DNA of 64,000 nucleotides. Source: Streptomyces thermodiastaticus (GTDB taxonomy: Bacteria > Actinomycetota > Actinomycetes > Streptomycetales > Streptomycetaceae). A model generated the notes under the pieces. The model was not told the DNA's origin. It saw only the letters and a program-made list of their open reading frames with translations, and ran no database searches. Of this stretch, positions 39,396 to 48,322 are shown one piece after another (positions within the stretch are counted from its first letter, which is position 1; each line of letters opens with the position of its first letter). The DNA is taken from contig NZ_BNBV01000010.1 of NCBI RefSeq assembly GCF_014656135.1, positions 1 through 64,000 of the forward strand. Direction: 5' to 3'. The position numbers and the translations under genes are program-made.

Positions 39396-40310
39396 ATGGC
39401 CCTAGGACTGCTCCGACGTCGACGTACCCGCGGTGCATCCACTGCCGGGTCAGGTCTGGCGGTGCCGCTGCCGGCCGGCGCCGGTGCTTTCGTCTGCGAG
39501 GTCGTCGATCCCATGGGGCAGCCCATGGGCGGCGCCGAGATCACGGTGACCGCGCTCGCCAACCAGCGTGTGACCGCCCGCGGCACCACGGACCCGTTCG
39601 GCCTGTTCACGGCGACGCTGCCGCCCGGCTCCTACAGCGTGCGGGCGGCGGCGGAGGGGCTGACGCCGGCCCGCGAGAGTGTCGACATCACGGCCGGAGT
39701 CGCCCTGCCGCCGACGCGCGTCTCGCTGCTGCCGGCCCGTCAGCTGGAACTGCCGACGCCGGGTACCTGGATGTTCGACCCGCCGCACACCGCGATCCGG
39801 TTCATCGCCAAGCACGTGGGCATGGCGCATGTGCACGGCCGGTTCACCCGGTTCGACGGCGGCATCCGTGTCGCGCCGGACATGGCGGACTCCCAGGTGT
39901 CGGTGCGCATCGACGCCTCCAGCATCGACACCGGCAACAAGACCCGCGACAACCACCTGCGCAGCGCGGACTTCCTCGACGTCGAGCGGTACCCGTACAT
40001 CGACTTCTCCAGCACCCGGTTCGTCTACCACGGCGGCCAGAAGTGGACGCTGCACGGAACGCTCACCATGCACGGCGTGAGCCGCAGCGTGGCCCTGGAC
40101 ACCACGTATCTCGGCACGGTCAACGGCGGTTACGAGCAGGAGCTGCGCTGCGCGGCGCTGGCGAAGACGGAGCTGCACCGCGAGGACTTCACCCTCAACT
40201 GGCGTTCCATGCTGGCCCGAGGCATCGCAGTGGTCGGCCCGACCGTGCAGCTGGAGCTGGACATCCAGGCGATGTACCGCACCCCGGAGACTCCCACGCC
40301 CCCGGAGTGA
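39396..40310 (+). CDS. YceI family protein with N-terminal CarboxypepD/Cna-B-like domain
   Basis: A 304-residue protein. Residues ~28-110 form a carboxypeptidase-regulatory/Cna-B-like beta sandwich (VVDPMGQPMGGAEITVTAL; LPPGSYSVRAAAEGL). Residues ~125-300 are the YceI lipocalin-like domain (GTWMFDPPHTAIRFIAKHVG; FDVERYPYIDFSSTRF type; LTMHGVSR), which binds long lipids such as polyprenoids in characterised members. No signal peptide is apparent, so it may be cytoplasmic. The ATG at 39396 follows AGAAGGG. It borders the biosynthetic cluster and could hold a lipophilic intermediate, but a strong terminator separates the two. Confidence 0.9.
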   Translation: MALGLLRRRRTRGASTAGSGLAVPLPAGAGAFVCEVVDPMGQPMGGAEITVTALANQRVTARGTTDPFGLFTATLPPGSYSVRAAAEGLTPARESVDITAGVALPPTRVSLLPARQLELPTPGTWMFDPPHTAIRFIAKHVGMAHVHGRFTRFDGGIRVAPDMADSQVSVRIDASSIDTGNKTRDNHLRSADFLDVERYPYIDFSSTRFVYHGGQKWTLHGTLTMHGVSRSVALDTTYLGTVNGGYEQELRCAALAKTELHREDFTLNWRSMLARGIAVVGPTVQLELDIQAMYRTPETPTPPE

Positions 40311-40329
40311 ACGGCACCGCGCGCGAAAC

Positions 40330-40378
40330 GCCGACGGCCCCGGATCCCTCCGATGTGGGCGGATCCGGGGCCGTCGGC
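40330..40378. terminator. Strong bidirectional terminator
   Basis: An 18-bp perfect stem (40330-40347 with 40361-40378, beginning GCCGACGGCCCCGG) and a 13-base loop lies between the convergent YceI and ArsR genes. Confidence 0.88.
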
Positions 40379-40463
40379 CTGCTTCTCGGAAGACCGGACG
40401 AGGCGGACCACCGGTCAACGGCCGCCGAGCACTCCGGGCGTGCCGGGAGTGTCTGCGTGTCCC

Positions 40464-40796
40464 TCAGACCGTGGAGAGGACGTGTTCCGGAGCGGGGGCG
40501 GTGACCTGCACGGCATCCAGCAGGCCCGGGAAACGGGCCTCCAGGTCCTCACGGCGCAGCGTGATCACCCGGGTGGTGCCCCGTACCTCGGTGTGCATGA
40601 TGCCGGACTCACGCAGCACCTTGAGGTGGTGCGAGAGCGTCGACTTCGCGATCGGATAGTCGAGCTGGCCGCAGACCCGGGGGCCCTGCTCGTGCATGAC
40701 CCGGGCGATGTCACGGCGGATCGGGTCGCTCAGAGCGTGCAGCACCTTGTCCAGAGAAATTTCGTCCCGGTCCGGGTGGTAGAGCGCCGTGCGCAT
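40464..40796 (-). CDS. ArsR-family winged-helix regulator
   Basis: A 110-residue regulator of the ArsR/SmtB fold: LHALSDPIRRDIARVMHEQG, recognition helix KSTLSHHLKVLRESGIM, then the wing EVRGTTRVITLRREDL. The canonical metal-binding Cys cluster (CxC in the recognition region) is absent; one Cys is present (RVCGQL). The effector is therefore probably not a metal and may be a metabolite. A perfect palindrome 67 bp upstream suggests autoregulation, and closely related sequences lie in two other promoter regions of the adjacent cluster, making this its likely pathway-specific regulator. Confidence 0.9.
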   Translation of the reverse strand: MRTALYHPDRDEISLDKVLHALSDPIRRDIARVMHEQGPRVCGQLDYPIAKSTLSHHLKVLRESGIMHTEVRGTTRVITLRREDLEARFPGLLDAVQVTAPAPEHVLSTV

Positions 40797-40862
40797 ACGC
40801 GACCTCCTCGTCGGTATCGGTCCGTGCCCCGTCCCCCGGCGGGCGAACCCGGGAAAATTTCA

Positions 40863-40884
40863 ATGTTCTACAAGTGTAGAACAT
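40863..40884. promoter_or_regulatory. ArsR operator palindrome, site 1
   Basis: ATGTTCTAC (40863-40871), AAGT, GTAGAACAT (40876-40884): perfect 9-bp arms, strongly AT-rich in this genome. It lies upstream of arsR, 67 bp from its start. The half-site recurs at 46407-46415 and 49639-49647. Confidence 0.75.
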
Positions 40885-40942
40885 GGTGAAGTCCGGTCGC
40901 CAGGGCGCGCCGCCTCGTGGACGTCCGCCCTGGGCACACCGG

Positions 40943-41881
40943 TCAGCCGTGCAGCGCGTACCGCAGCACGGTGACGCGTTCCTCGGCCCGCCGCCGGGAG
41001 ACCCTGGCCGTGGGGATGAGGTACGCCAAGTGGTAGGCGCCGGAGAAGACGTGCGTCTCGACGGGCACGCCCGCCGCGAAGAGCTTTTCCGCATAGGCCA
41101 CCGCCTCGTCCCGGCACGGGTCGTACTCGAGCGCCGTCACATAGGCCGGAGGCAGGCCGGTCAGATCCTTCTCGCGGGCGGGTGCCGCGTACACGGGTAC
41201 GTCCTCGCTCCCCGCCCGCTCGCCCAGGTAGTGCCGCCAGCTGAGTGCGGCGTTCGGAGCGTTCCAGCCGGGGGTGTCGGTGAAGCGGCGCATGCTCAGT
41301 GTGTCCCGCCGGTCGTCCAGCTCCGGCAGGTCCAGGTACTGGAAGGCGATCCGCGGGCCGCCGCGGTCACGGGCCATGAGGGCCACCGCCGCGGCCAGCC
41401 CACCGCCGGCGCTGATCCCGTGGACCGCGATCCGGCCTGCGTCCACACCCAGGTCACGGGCGGTGCCGGCCAGCCACTTCAGGGCCGCGTAGCAGTCCTC
41501 CACGCCGGCCGGGTAGGGATGCTCCGGCGCAAGCCGGTAGCCGACCGAGACGACGACCGCCCGCACCCGACGGGCGATGTCCAGGCAGGTCTCGTCGTCG
41601 ACCTCGATCCGGCCGATGACGAAGCCGCCGCCGTGGATGTTGAGTACCGCGGGCAGGTCCTCCCCGGCCTCGGCCGGCCGGTAGACCCGCACCGGGACCA
41701 GCGGGTTGTCCTCCGGGCCCGGAATCTCCAGGTCGGTCACCTCCACGCCGGTGGTGTCGGGGGCAGGGCGTCCGGCGCTCGCCGCGAGCAGCTTGGCGCG
41801 GGTCTCGCGCGGGTCGGTCAGGTCGAAGACCCCGAAATTCCCTGCGGCGTCGACGAGATCGGCGTCATAGCGATATGTCAT
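40943..41881 (-). CDS. Alpha/beta hydrolase (HSL family esterase)
   Basis: A 312-residue serine hydrolase of the hormone-sensitive-lipase group. The oxyanion motif is NIHGGGFVIG, the nucleophile elbow is GISAGGG, the acid is probably the Asp in ALEYDPCRDEA, and the catalytic His is in GAYHLAYL. Soluble, with no signal peptide. It is the last gene of the unit beginning with the repeat protein at 46348, 92 bp after the oxidoreductase. In a biosynthetic role it could cleave or transfer an acyl group; the substrate is unknown. Confidence 0.9.
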   Translation of the reverse strand: MTYRYDADLVDAAGNFGVFDLTDPRETRAKLLAASAGRPAPDTTGVEVTDLEIPGPEDNPLVPVRVYRPAEAGEDLPAVLNIHGGGFVIGRIEVDDETCLDIARRVRAVVVSVGYRLAPEHPYPAGVEDCYAALKWLAGTARDLGVDAGRIAVHGISAGGGLAAAVALMARDRGGPRIAFQYLDLPELDDRRDTLSMRRFTDTPGWNAPNAALSWRHYLGERAGSEDVPVYAAPAREKDLTGLPPAYVTALEYDPCRDEAVAYAEKLFAAGVPVETHVFSGAYHLAYLIPTARVSRRRAEERVTVLRYALHG

Positions 41882-41973
41882 GTTTCTGTTCTGTCCTCCC
41901 TGTTCGGTGCGGATGGTGGGGGGCGATGTCTCGACGGGACGTCAGTGGCACCGTGCCGGGCGATGTGCCGCGC

Positions 41974-42900
41974 TCACTCCTCCGTGAGAAGCACGATCTT
42001 CCCCCCGAGCCCGCCACGTTGCCCGAGCCGGAGCGCGTCGGCGGCACGGGACAACGGGAAGCGCGCACTGATGGGCAGTTCGAAGGGGCTGTGGCCGATC
42101 AGGTCGAGAGTGGAGGCCAGCTCCAGCGGCACGTGTTCGAGATACGGCACCCCGCGCCGCTGTACGTCCGGGTCGGCCACGATGGTGACCCGGCGCCGCT
42201 GGTCGCCCACGAACCGCACGGCCGCTTCGGCGGGTTCCGGCCCGCCCGCGCAGTCCACCGAGGCGTCGAACGGGCCGAGCGGGGCGAGGCGCTCCGGCAG
42301 CCCGTCGCCGTACTCGACAGGCACGGCCCCCAGGCGCCGCAGCAGTTCGTGGTGCCGGGCCGAGGCCGTGCCGACCACCTCTGCGGCACCGAGCAGCAGG
42401 GCGAGCTGCACCGCGGCGAGGCCGACGCCGCCGGAGGCGCCGTGGACCAGGACGCGTTCCCCGGCGCGCAGCCGCACCTGGCGGAGCGCCGAGTAGGCGG
42501 TGCCGGCGGCCACGGGCAGCACCGCGGCCTGCTCGGCGGAGAACCGGGCGGGCCACGCGGTCAGTTCGTCGGCCTCCTGCGAGGCCGGAACCACCTCGTG
42601 CACGCGGTACGTACCGGGCCGACCGTGCCGGATGACCGGATCACCGGTACGGAACCGTCGTACACCCGCGCCGACGTCGACCACCACACCCGCGGCCTCG
42701 ACCCCGAGGCAGCCGCCGGGCAGGTCCAGTGGCACGTGTGAGCGCAGATCGCCCCGCAGGATCTTCCAGTCGATGGGGTTGACACCGATCGCGACGTAGC
42801 GGACCACCACCTCGCCGGGGCCCGGCACGGGGACGGGTACGTCGGCCCGGTACAGCTCCTCGGGTGTCCCGTACCGGTCGAAGACGACTGCCGTGCTCAT
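41974..42900 (-). CDS. NADPH:quinone-oxidoreductase-like MDR protein
   Basis: A 308-residue medium-chain dehydrogenase/reductase of the zinc-independent quinone reductase type: GVNPIDWKILRGDL near the N-terminus, and the Rossmann motif VLVHGASGGVGLAAVQLAL. The catalytic zinc ligands of alcohol dehydrogenases are missing. It starts in an ATGA overlap with the MFS gene, so the two are co-translated. In the cluster it may reduce an enone or quinone-type intermediate; this is inference. Confidence 0.91.
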   Translation of the reverse strand: MSTAVVFDRYGTPEELYRADVPVPVPGPGEVVVRYVAIGVNPIDWKILRGDLRSHVPLDLPGGCLGVEAAGVVVDVGAGVRRFRTGDPVIRHGRPGTYRVHEVVPASQEADELTAWPARFSAEQAAVLPVAAGTAYSALRQVRLRAGERVLVHGASGGVGLAAVQLALLLGAAEVVGTASARHHELLRRLGAVPVEYGDGLPERLAPLGPFDASVDCAGGPEPAEAAVRFVGDQRRRVTIVADPDVQRRGVPYLEHVPLELASTLDLIGHSPFELPISARFPLSRAADALRLGQRGGLGGKIVLLTEE

Positions 42901-44147
42901 CCGTCGGTTCCCTCCGGCTGTACCGTCGGCCGGCGGAACGCTCCGGCCACCGCGTACACCACGAGCGAGAGCAGGTACGCGACGATGGTGAACGCGGCGA
43001 CGCCCCAGAAGCCGGTCACATCGGCCAGCAGGACACCGCCGACCGCGCCGCCGACGGTCGTGCCGATGTACATCGCCGCGTTGGCGAGGGACGAGACGGT
43101 GCCGCGGGCGGTGTCCGTCTGCTCCTGCAGAACGCTCATGAACACCGGGAAAACGAACCCGGCCACCATCATCACCAGCGCCAGCAGCACCAGCGCCGTG
43201 GGAAGGTTCGGCGCGAGCGGCACCAGGCAGTACAGGACCACGAGGGTGAGCACCGCCGTCAGCAGCGACCGGTACAGGCCCAGACGGCGCACCACCCGGC
43301 TGCCGAACAGCGAGCCGATCAGGTTGCCCGCGCCGACCGCCATCATGGCCGTGCCCACCGCGCCGACGTCCAGACCGAAGTCCTTGGTGAACCAGGAGCC
43401 GTAGAACGAGATGGCCTCGAAGTTGCCGGTCTGGAACACCAGGTAGCCCAGGAGGTACCAGCGCAGGCGGCCGGCGCCCAGGACCGTGGCGTACGTCCGC
43501 AGAATCGAGCGCGCACCGTTGCCGGAAGCGTGCGGACGGCCCGGGACCGACGGGAAGAAACGGGCCAGGAGCAGCCACAGGAGGGCGGAGACGACACCGA
43601 TCGCCCAGAACGGCAGGTGCCAGGAGACGGCGGCCAGCCAGCTCCCGAGCGGGATGCCCGCGAACTGAGCAATGGACAGGCCCGCCGTGGCGAAGCCCAT
43701 GGTCCGCACGATCTGTTCCGGCCGCACCAGGACCGGGATGGATGCCCAGATCTGCGGGGAGACGAACGCGGCGCTCACCCCGGCCAGGAAGCGGAAGAGG
43801 ATCATCGTCCACAGGCCCTGCGCCCATCCGCACAGCGCGGTCATCACGATGAATCCGATCAGCCCGGTCAGCAGCACCCTGCGCCGGTCACGCCCGTCGG
43901 ACAGGGGGCCGGCGACCATGGCGAACAGCGCGTAGCCGAGCGCGTAGGCGCTGACCATCCAGCCCGAGACGTCCGAGGACACATGGAAGGTGCCGGCCAG
44001 GGTCGGCAGCAGTGGTGCCACCAGGAACGTGTCGGTTCCGATGACGAACATCGTCGCGAAGCTGAGCAGGGAGACGGTCCGCGCCGAGGGCGTGGGCCCG
44101 TCTTCGGCCGCCGTGGCAGCAGGAGGAGCCGAGGAAACACTGGTCAT
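42897..44147 (-). CDS. MFS transporter
   Basis: A 416-residue major facilitator protein with about 12 hydrophobic segments. It has the motif GPLSDGRDRRRVLLTG between segments 2 and 3, typical of drug:H+ antiporters, and resembles the DHA1/arabinose-efflux group. It overlaps both neighbours by ATGA, placing it firmly in the biosynthetic operon. Most likely product export and self-resistance. Confidence 0.93.
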   Translation of the reverse strand: MTSVSSAPPAATAAEDGPTPSARTVSLLSFATMFVIGTDTFLVAPLLPTLAGTFHVSSDVSGWMVSAYALGYALFAMVAGPLSDGRDRRRVLLTGLIGFIVMTALCGWAQGLWTMILFRFLAGVSAAFVSPQIWASIPVLVRPEQIVRTMGFATAGLSIAQFAGIPLGSWLAAVSWHLPFWAIGVVSALLWLLLARFFPSVPGRPHASGNGARSILRTYATVLGAGRLRWYLLGYLVFQTGNFEAISFYGSWFTKDFGLDVGAVGTAMMAVGAGNLIGSLFGSRVVRRLGLYRSLLTAVLTLVVLYCLVPLAPNLPTALVLLALVMMVAGFVFPVFMSVLQEQTDTARGTVSSLANAAMYIGTTVGGAVGGVLLADVTGFWGVAAFTIVAYLLSLVVYAVAGAFRRPTVQPEGTDG

Positions 44148-46348
44148 GTCATCATCACCGCCCACGAGCGGTTGAGCTTCCCTTCGAGCATGTGGAGGGC
44201 CTGGATGGCGATGAACCCTTCGTCGGTGGTCTCGGACGCACCGCCGGGTGTCCGGGAGAAGCCGCCGTCGGCGCTCTGCCGGACGGCGATCCACCGCGCA
44301 CAGGCGGCGGTGTCGGCCGGGAGGGCACCCAGGACGTAGAGCGCGGCGATGGCGTGGTAGGAGCCGACGAAGCTTTCCGCACCGTTCTCCCGGTAGCGGA
44401 AACCGCCCGCCTCGGTCTGCAGGCTCTGCAGCCAGGCGACTGTCCTGTCGGCGCGCGGCGGACGCAGGCCGAGTGCGGCCAGGGTGTCCACCACGCGGAA
44501 GGTGGCGAACGTGTCGGACGGCGAGCCGGGCTGATTGCCGTACCCACCGTCCGGGTTCTGGCAGCTGAGCAGGTAGGCGATCAGGTCGTCCGGACGGTCG
44601 GGCTGTGCGTCGAGCGCAACGAGGGTGAGCGCGGCGAGGTGGGAGTGCCAGGCGTCGCAGGGGTAGCCGGGCGCGTTGCCGAAACCGCCCTCGGGATGCT
44701 GGCAGGCCCGTACGAACTCCACACAGCGTTCACGGTCGAAGTCCGGGTGGTCCGCACCGCCCAGCACAACGGCGGTCAGGACCGCGCAGTAGGTGGTGAA
44801 CGCCTCCGACGGCAGGCCAGGTTGCTCCCCGAAGCCGCCATCGGCGTTCTGGGTGGCGAAGACACCCGTGAGCACGCCCGGCACGTTCGGCACCGGTTCG
44901 CCCAGCGCCATCAGGTCTGAGACGACGTGGAGCACGGAGAAGGTCTGCGCGGTACAGTCCGAGCGAAGGCCGAGGGGCGCGCGGTACGGGGTGAGGCCGT
45001 AGCCGAGGCCGGAGGCCGTGGACTTGAGCCAGCGCAGATAGCCCGGTATGTCGACAAGTCCCTCGGACAGCGGGGCGCTGACGACGTGGGTGAGATCGTT
45101 GTCGAACGGCTCTGGCTCCGGCCGCTCGGTGAGTTCCGGTGCCGAGGCCGCCGCAGGCAGCTGGTCGCCCAGTGCCGCCAGGGCGAGCAGCTGGGTCTGG
45201 GCGTGCTTGGCGTGGAAGGGCACGTACGTCGTGTTGCCCACGGCGAACGAGCCGGTCGTGCGGGGCGGCACCATGACGTGCCGGGCCAGCGGTACGGTCG
45301 GGTCGACCGGCGTGGAGAACCAGCTGCCCTGCCCCTGGAAGACTCCGCCGGCCTCCGGGTCGGTGTACCGCTCGACTTCGGCAGCGGCTTCCTCGGCCAT
45401 CGTCTTGAGCCGGCCGTCCGCGCCGTTGCCGCCGTCCAGTCCGGCGGTCCGGCAGGCGGCCAGGGCGAGGAGGGCGTGGTCGCCGACGAGCTTGGCGGGG
45501 AACGGGGAGTCCGGCCGGCCGTGCAGGGCCGCGATCGGATCGACGCGGACCACGGAGTCGGCATCGCTGCGGTCCCAGTAGCCGTGGGCTCCCACGTGCG
45601 GGTGGTGCGCCTCGACGTGCAGCAACGCCGCACGTGCGCGGTCCGCCGCCCCCCGAAGGCCCCGCTCGTGGAGCCGGCACCAGGCAAGCGAGGCAAGGGC
45701 GCTCGCGCGGGTGCGGTGGCCGTACACCGTGTCCGGCTCGCCGCGCGGGGTGAGACAGGCCCAGACGCCGTCCCCGTGCACATACCGCTCCAGGTGCTGT
45801 GCGGCCTCGGAGAGGAATGCCGACCATTCGGGGGAGCCGTCGTCCACCGCGTCGACGGCCAGGACCAGGACGGCTGCCTCCTCCAGCGGACTCGCGCCGT
45901 CCAGGACCGTGGACAGGGACCGGTCCAGGCGGGCCGGCCAGGCGTGGCGGATCACCGCGGCGCCGACCTGGCGCAGCATCGCGCGCGCTTCGTCGGCCGG
46001 TCCCGTGTCGCCGAGCAGAGCGCCGGCCCGGTGCAGCGCCCAGGCGGCCAGCGCCTGGACCGAGGGCGTCCGGACGTCACCCACCGGATGCGGGACACCG
46101 GTGACATCGAGCAGCTCGCGGTATCCGGGATGCTCGCCGTCCGCGAACTCCCGCAAGGCCGACAACAGTCGTGCGGTCAGGTCCTGGTCGTCCGGGCCGG
46201 GCAGCACCAGGAGGGCGAGTGCCGCGTCGCGCAGGGCGCGGTCGGGGGTGATCACGTCGGTCGCGTCACGGCCGAGGACCGCGGGAACGCGGCCCTGGGC
46301 GTCTAAGAGGTGTTTCAGGACGAACGTGCGCAGTGAAGGCGGACTCAT
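44144..46348 (-). CDS. Prenyltransferase/squalene-cyclase-repeat protein
   Basis: A 734-residue protein with alpha/alpha-toroid repeats. The C-terminal half has five QxxDGGF-type repeats (ATQNADGGFGEQPG, ACQHPEGGFGNAPG, SCQNPDGGYGNQPG, LQTEAGGF, VRQSADGGFSRTPGG), as in terpene cyclases and protein prenyltransferase beta subunits. The N-terminal half looks helical and less conserved. No DxDD acid motif of class II cyclases is visible (the nearest is DAVDD), and no prenyl-diphosphate synthase gene is in the window, so a cyclase role is unproven. Leu15 is a TTA codon (46304-46306), implying bldA-dependent translation. First gene of its operon; an ArsR-type site lies 57-71 bp upstream. Confidence 0.8.
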   Translation of the reverse strand: MSPPSLRTFVLKHLLDAQGRVPAVLGRDATDVITPDRALRDAALALLVLPGPDDQDLTARLLSALREFADGEHPGYRELLDVTGVPHPVGDVRTPSVQALAAWALHRAGALLGDTGPADEARAMLRQVGAAVIRHAWPARLDRSLSTVLDGASPLEEAAVLVLAVDAVDDGSPEWSAFLSEAAQHLERYVHGDGVWACLTPRGEPDTVYGHRTRASALASLAWCRLHERGLRGAADRARAALLHVEAHHPHVGAHGYWDRSDADSVVRVDPIAALHGRPDSPFPAKLVGDHALLALAACRTAGLDGGNGADGRLKTMAEEAAAEVERYTDPEAGGVFQGQGSWFSTPVDPTVPLARHVMVPPRTTGSFAVGNTTYVPFHAKHAQTQLLALAALGDQLPAAASAPELTERPEPEPFDNDLTHVVSAPLSEGLVDIPGYLRWLKSTASGLGYGLTPYRAPLGLRSDCTAQTFSVLHVVSDLMALGEPVPNVPGVLTGVFATQNADGGFGEQPGLPSEAFTTYCAVLTAVVLGGADHPDFDRERCVEFVRACQHPEGGFGNAPGYPCDAWHSHLAALTLVALDAQPDRPDDLIAYLLSCQNPDGGYGNQPGSPSDTFATFRVVDTLAALGLRPPRADRTVAWLQSLQTEAGGFRYRENGAESFVGSYHAIAALYVLGALPADTAACARWIAVRQSADGGFSRTPGGASETTDEGFIAIQALHMLEGKLNRSWAVMMT

Positions 46349-46404
46349 GAGCTGACTCCTGTCGCGAGGGTGAGGTGGCAGGCATCCCCACTTTTTTTCA
46401 TTGT

Positions 46405-46419
46405 TCGTAGAACATCGAA
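46405..46419 (-). promoter_or_regulatory. ArsR-type site 2
   Basis: On the minus strand this reads TTCGATGTTCTACGA, identical over 15 bases to site 3 at 49635 and matching site 1 over its ATGTTCTAC half. It lies 57-71 bp before the repeat-protein start. A T7 run adjoins it (46392-46398). Confidence 0.65.
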
Positions 46420-46487
46420 ACTTCGGCCATGGTAACAGCGCGCGAGCCGGCAGCCAACAGGGCTGCGCCGAGCAGACCGAGAGTCTG

Positions 46488-47057
46488 TCAGCAGGCGTGC
46501 GGTGCGTGCACGCGATGGCCGGTGTCCTGCTCCGGGCCGCTCACGGCCGGCGGGCGCACATGGTCGGGGCTGAAGCGCTCATGGACGTACAACTGCCGAC
46601 CGTCGTCACACGTGATGACGTACTCCTTGTACACGCAGACCCGTTGCCGTCCGTCACCGTCAGGCCATGCGGCGGTCCCGGACGAGAGGATCTCCCGGTG
46701 CTGCCGCGTGCGGCGCTCGCGCAGCCGGCGGCCGAGGGGGGCCAGATCCTGCGCGGAGCCCGACCAGCCCGCCGGCGGTGCGGTGAAGACCACGGTGTTG
46801 CGGCTCACCACCGCTCCGGCCGGGGTGCACAGCGTCGAGGTGCGTTCGACCGCGCAATCCGCCGCGCTCAGACCGAGGGCGGCGCGCGCGGCCGGGGGCA
46901 GCCGGTCGGCGGGCCGGACCGTCTGGCGGTCGACGTGCACGGTCAGACGGCAGTCGAGCAGCGCCTCCAGCAGGACCGTCGTGGACCCGTCTCCGGCGAG
47001 CAGCATGCGGGTCGCCCCGGCGATCAGGGACACGTCGTCGCAGGTCGCATCGGTCAC
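46488..47057 (-). CDS. Chorismate-lyase-like (DUF98/UbiC-fold) protein
   Basis: A 189-residue protein with the chorismate pyruvate-lyase pattern. RMLLAGDGSTTVLLEALL starts the fold. An Arg follows in CAVERTSTLCTP (R72), and a late Glu is in YVHERFSPDH (E160), fitting the Arg and Glu that bind substrate in UbiC. The expected reaction is chorismate to hydroxybenzoate plus pyruvate, supplying an aromatic unit; regiochemistry cannot be read. It starts at GTG overlapping the glycosyltransferase stop. With the class II DAHP synthase in the same cluster it argues for a shikimate-derived product. Confidence 0.75.
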   Translation of the reverse strand: MTDATCDDVSLIAGATRMLLAGDGSTTVLLEALLDCRLTVHVDRQTVRPADRLPPAARAALGLSAADCAVERTSTLCTPAGAVVSRNTVVFTAPPAGWSGSAQDLAPLGRRLRERRTRQHREILSSGTAAWPDGDGRQRVCVYKEYVITCDDGRQLYVHERFSPDHVRPPAVSGPEQDTGHRVHAPHAC

Positions 47058-48322
47058 CCTGCCACCTCCTCGGCCTTGTGTGCTCGCCGGGCACGTGCGG
47101 CCAGGGCGGCGTCCCTGAGGAGAGCGGCAGCCTTGGCCGTGCCCGGTCCCTCCGGCGCCACAGCCAGATGCGCGGGCGTCGGCTCCGCGCTTCGTGCCCC
47201 CTGCCGCTTTTCGATCAACGGCCGTATCGCATCGGCCAGTTCGTCGATGTTCGGCTCGACGAGCGAGGGGAAACCGAGACGGCCGAGCCGGTCGGAGGCC
47301 TCGACCTCGTGATACTCGGCGAGGCTGCCGAGCACGAAGACGGTGGGCACACGCAGGGCGGCGACCTCGGTCACGGTGATCCAGCCCGGCGCCGACAGCA
47401 GGACATCGGCCTCCTGGAGCAAGGGCATCCAGTCGGGGAGGTAGGTGAGGACCACCACGTCGTCGGGAGCTTCCACACGCTCCCGGCCCAGAAGGACGAG
47501 CTGCAGATCGGGATGATCACGCTTCAGCCGGCGATGGGCCAGGATGTAGGACTCGATGACCCGTTGCTTGTTCTCCCAGAACATGCTCGTGCCGCCGACG
47601 GATCCGACCATGAGCGGCCCCGGCCCGAGACCGAGCGAGGCGCGGACGGCCGCGCCGTCACCGGGTTCGGGCACCTCGCGGATCATGGGGCCGGTGAACA
47701 CCGCCCGGCCCTGCGCCATGGCCCGGGCGACACAGGTGCCTTCGTCGAGTTCCGGGATGTACGGCTTGTCGGTCAGGACGACTTCGGCAGTGGAGACGAT
47801 CCAGTCGAAGACGGTGTGCAGCGCGTTGCGGCCTCGCCTGAGGTCCTCGTGGTGGACGCGGAAGCCACCCGCCTCCAGGGTGCGGTCGTCGATCTGGACG
47901 AGCGTGAAGTCGTACCGCTCCGTGACGAGCGCGTGCGGGGTGCCGCTGAGGGCGGCGGCCATGCTGGCGGAGGTGTTGTAGTCGCTGACCACCAGGTCCG
48001 TTTCCAGATCCTGGTAGTAGGACAGATAGCTCAGCACCCGTTCGCCGTTGACGAACGCGGGAGCGACATAGTCCCCGATGTACGTCCGCCAGCCCAGGTC
48101 ACGGGTGAGGTTGCTGCGGGTGGCGTGGTCGACGTGGTCGCCCGCGACGTCGATCACCCGGACGCCGGCCGCCTCGAACAGCGGGCCGAAGGTCGGCTGC
48201 AACGAGCCGAGCAGGACGGTGAGTTCGGTGTCCGGGTTCTGCCGGCGCAGCTCACGGGCCAGGGCGAGGCTGCGCATGTTGTGCCCCGAGCCGGTCGGGG
48301 CAGGGGCGAAGACGATCCTCAT
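47054..48322 (-). CDS. GT-B glycosyltransferase
   Basis: A 422-residue enzyme of the MurG/GT1-like fold. The N-terminal acceptor domain begins [19 protein letters not shown]. The C-terminal nucleotide-sugar domain has [19 protein letters not shown] and the conserved segment [20 protein letters not shown]...VPTVFVLG. It probably transfers a 6-deoxysugar made from the dTDP-glucose pathway enzymes to the hydroxybenzoate-derived aglycone (inference from neighbours). It overlaps both adjacent genes. Confidence 0.88.
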   Translation of the reverse strand: MRIVFAPAPTGSGHNMRSLALARELRRQNPDTELTVLLGSLQPTFGPLFEAAGVRVIDVAGDHVDHATRSNLTRDLGWRTYIGDYVAPAFVNGERVLSYLSYYQDLETDLVVSDYNTSASMAAALSGTPHALVTERYDFTLVQIDDRTLEAGGFRVHHEDLRRGRNALHTVFDWIVSTAEVVLTDKPYIPELDEGTCVARAMAQGRAVFTGPMIREVPEPGDGAAVRASLGLGPGPLMVGSVGGTSMFWENKQRVIESYILAHRRLKRDHPDLQLVLLGRERVEAPDDVVVLTYLPDWMPLLQEADVLLSAPGWITVTEVAALRVPTVFVLGSLAEYHEVEASDRLGRLGFPSLVEPNIDELADAIRPLIEKRQGARSAEPTPAHLAVAPEGPGTAKAAALLRDAALAARARRAHKAEEVAG

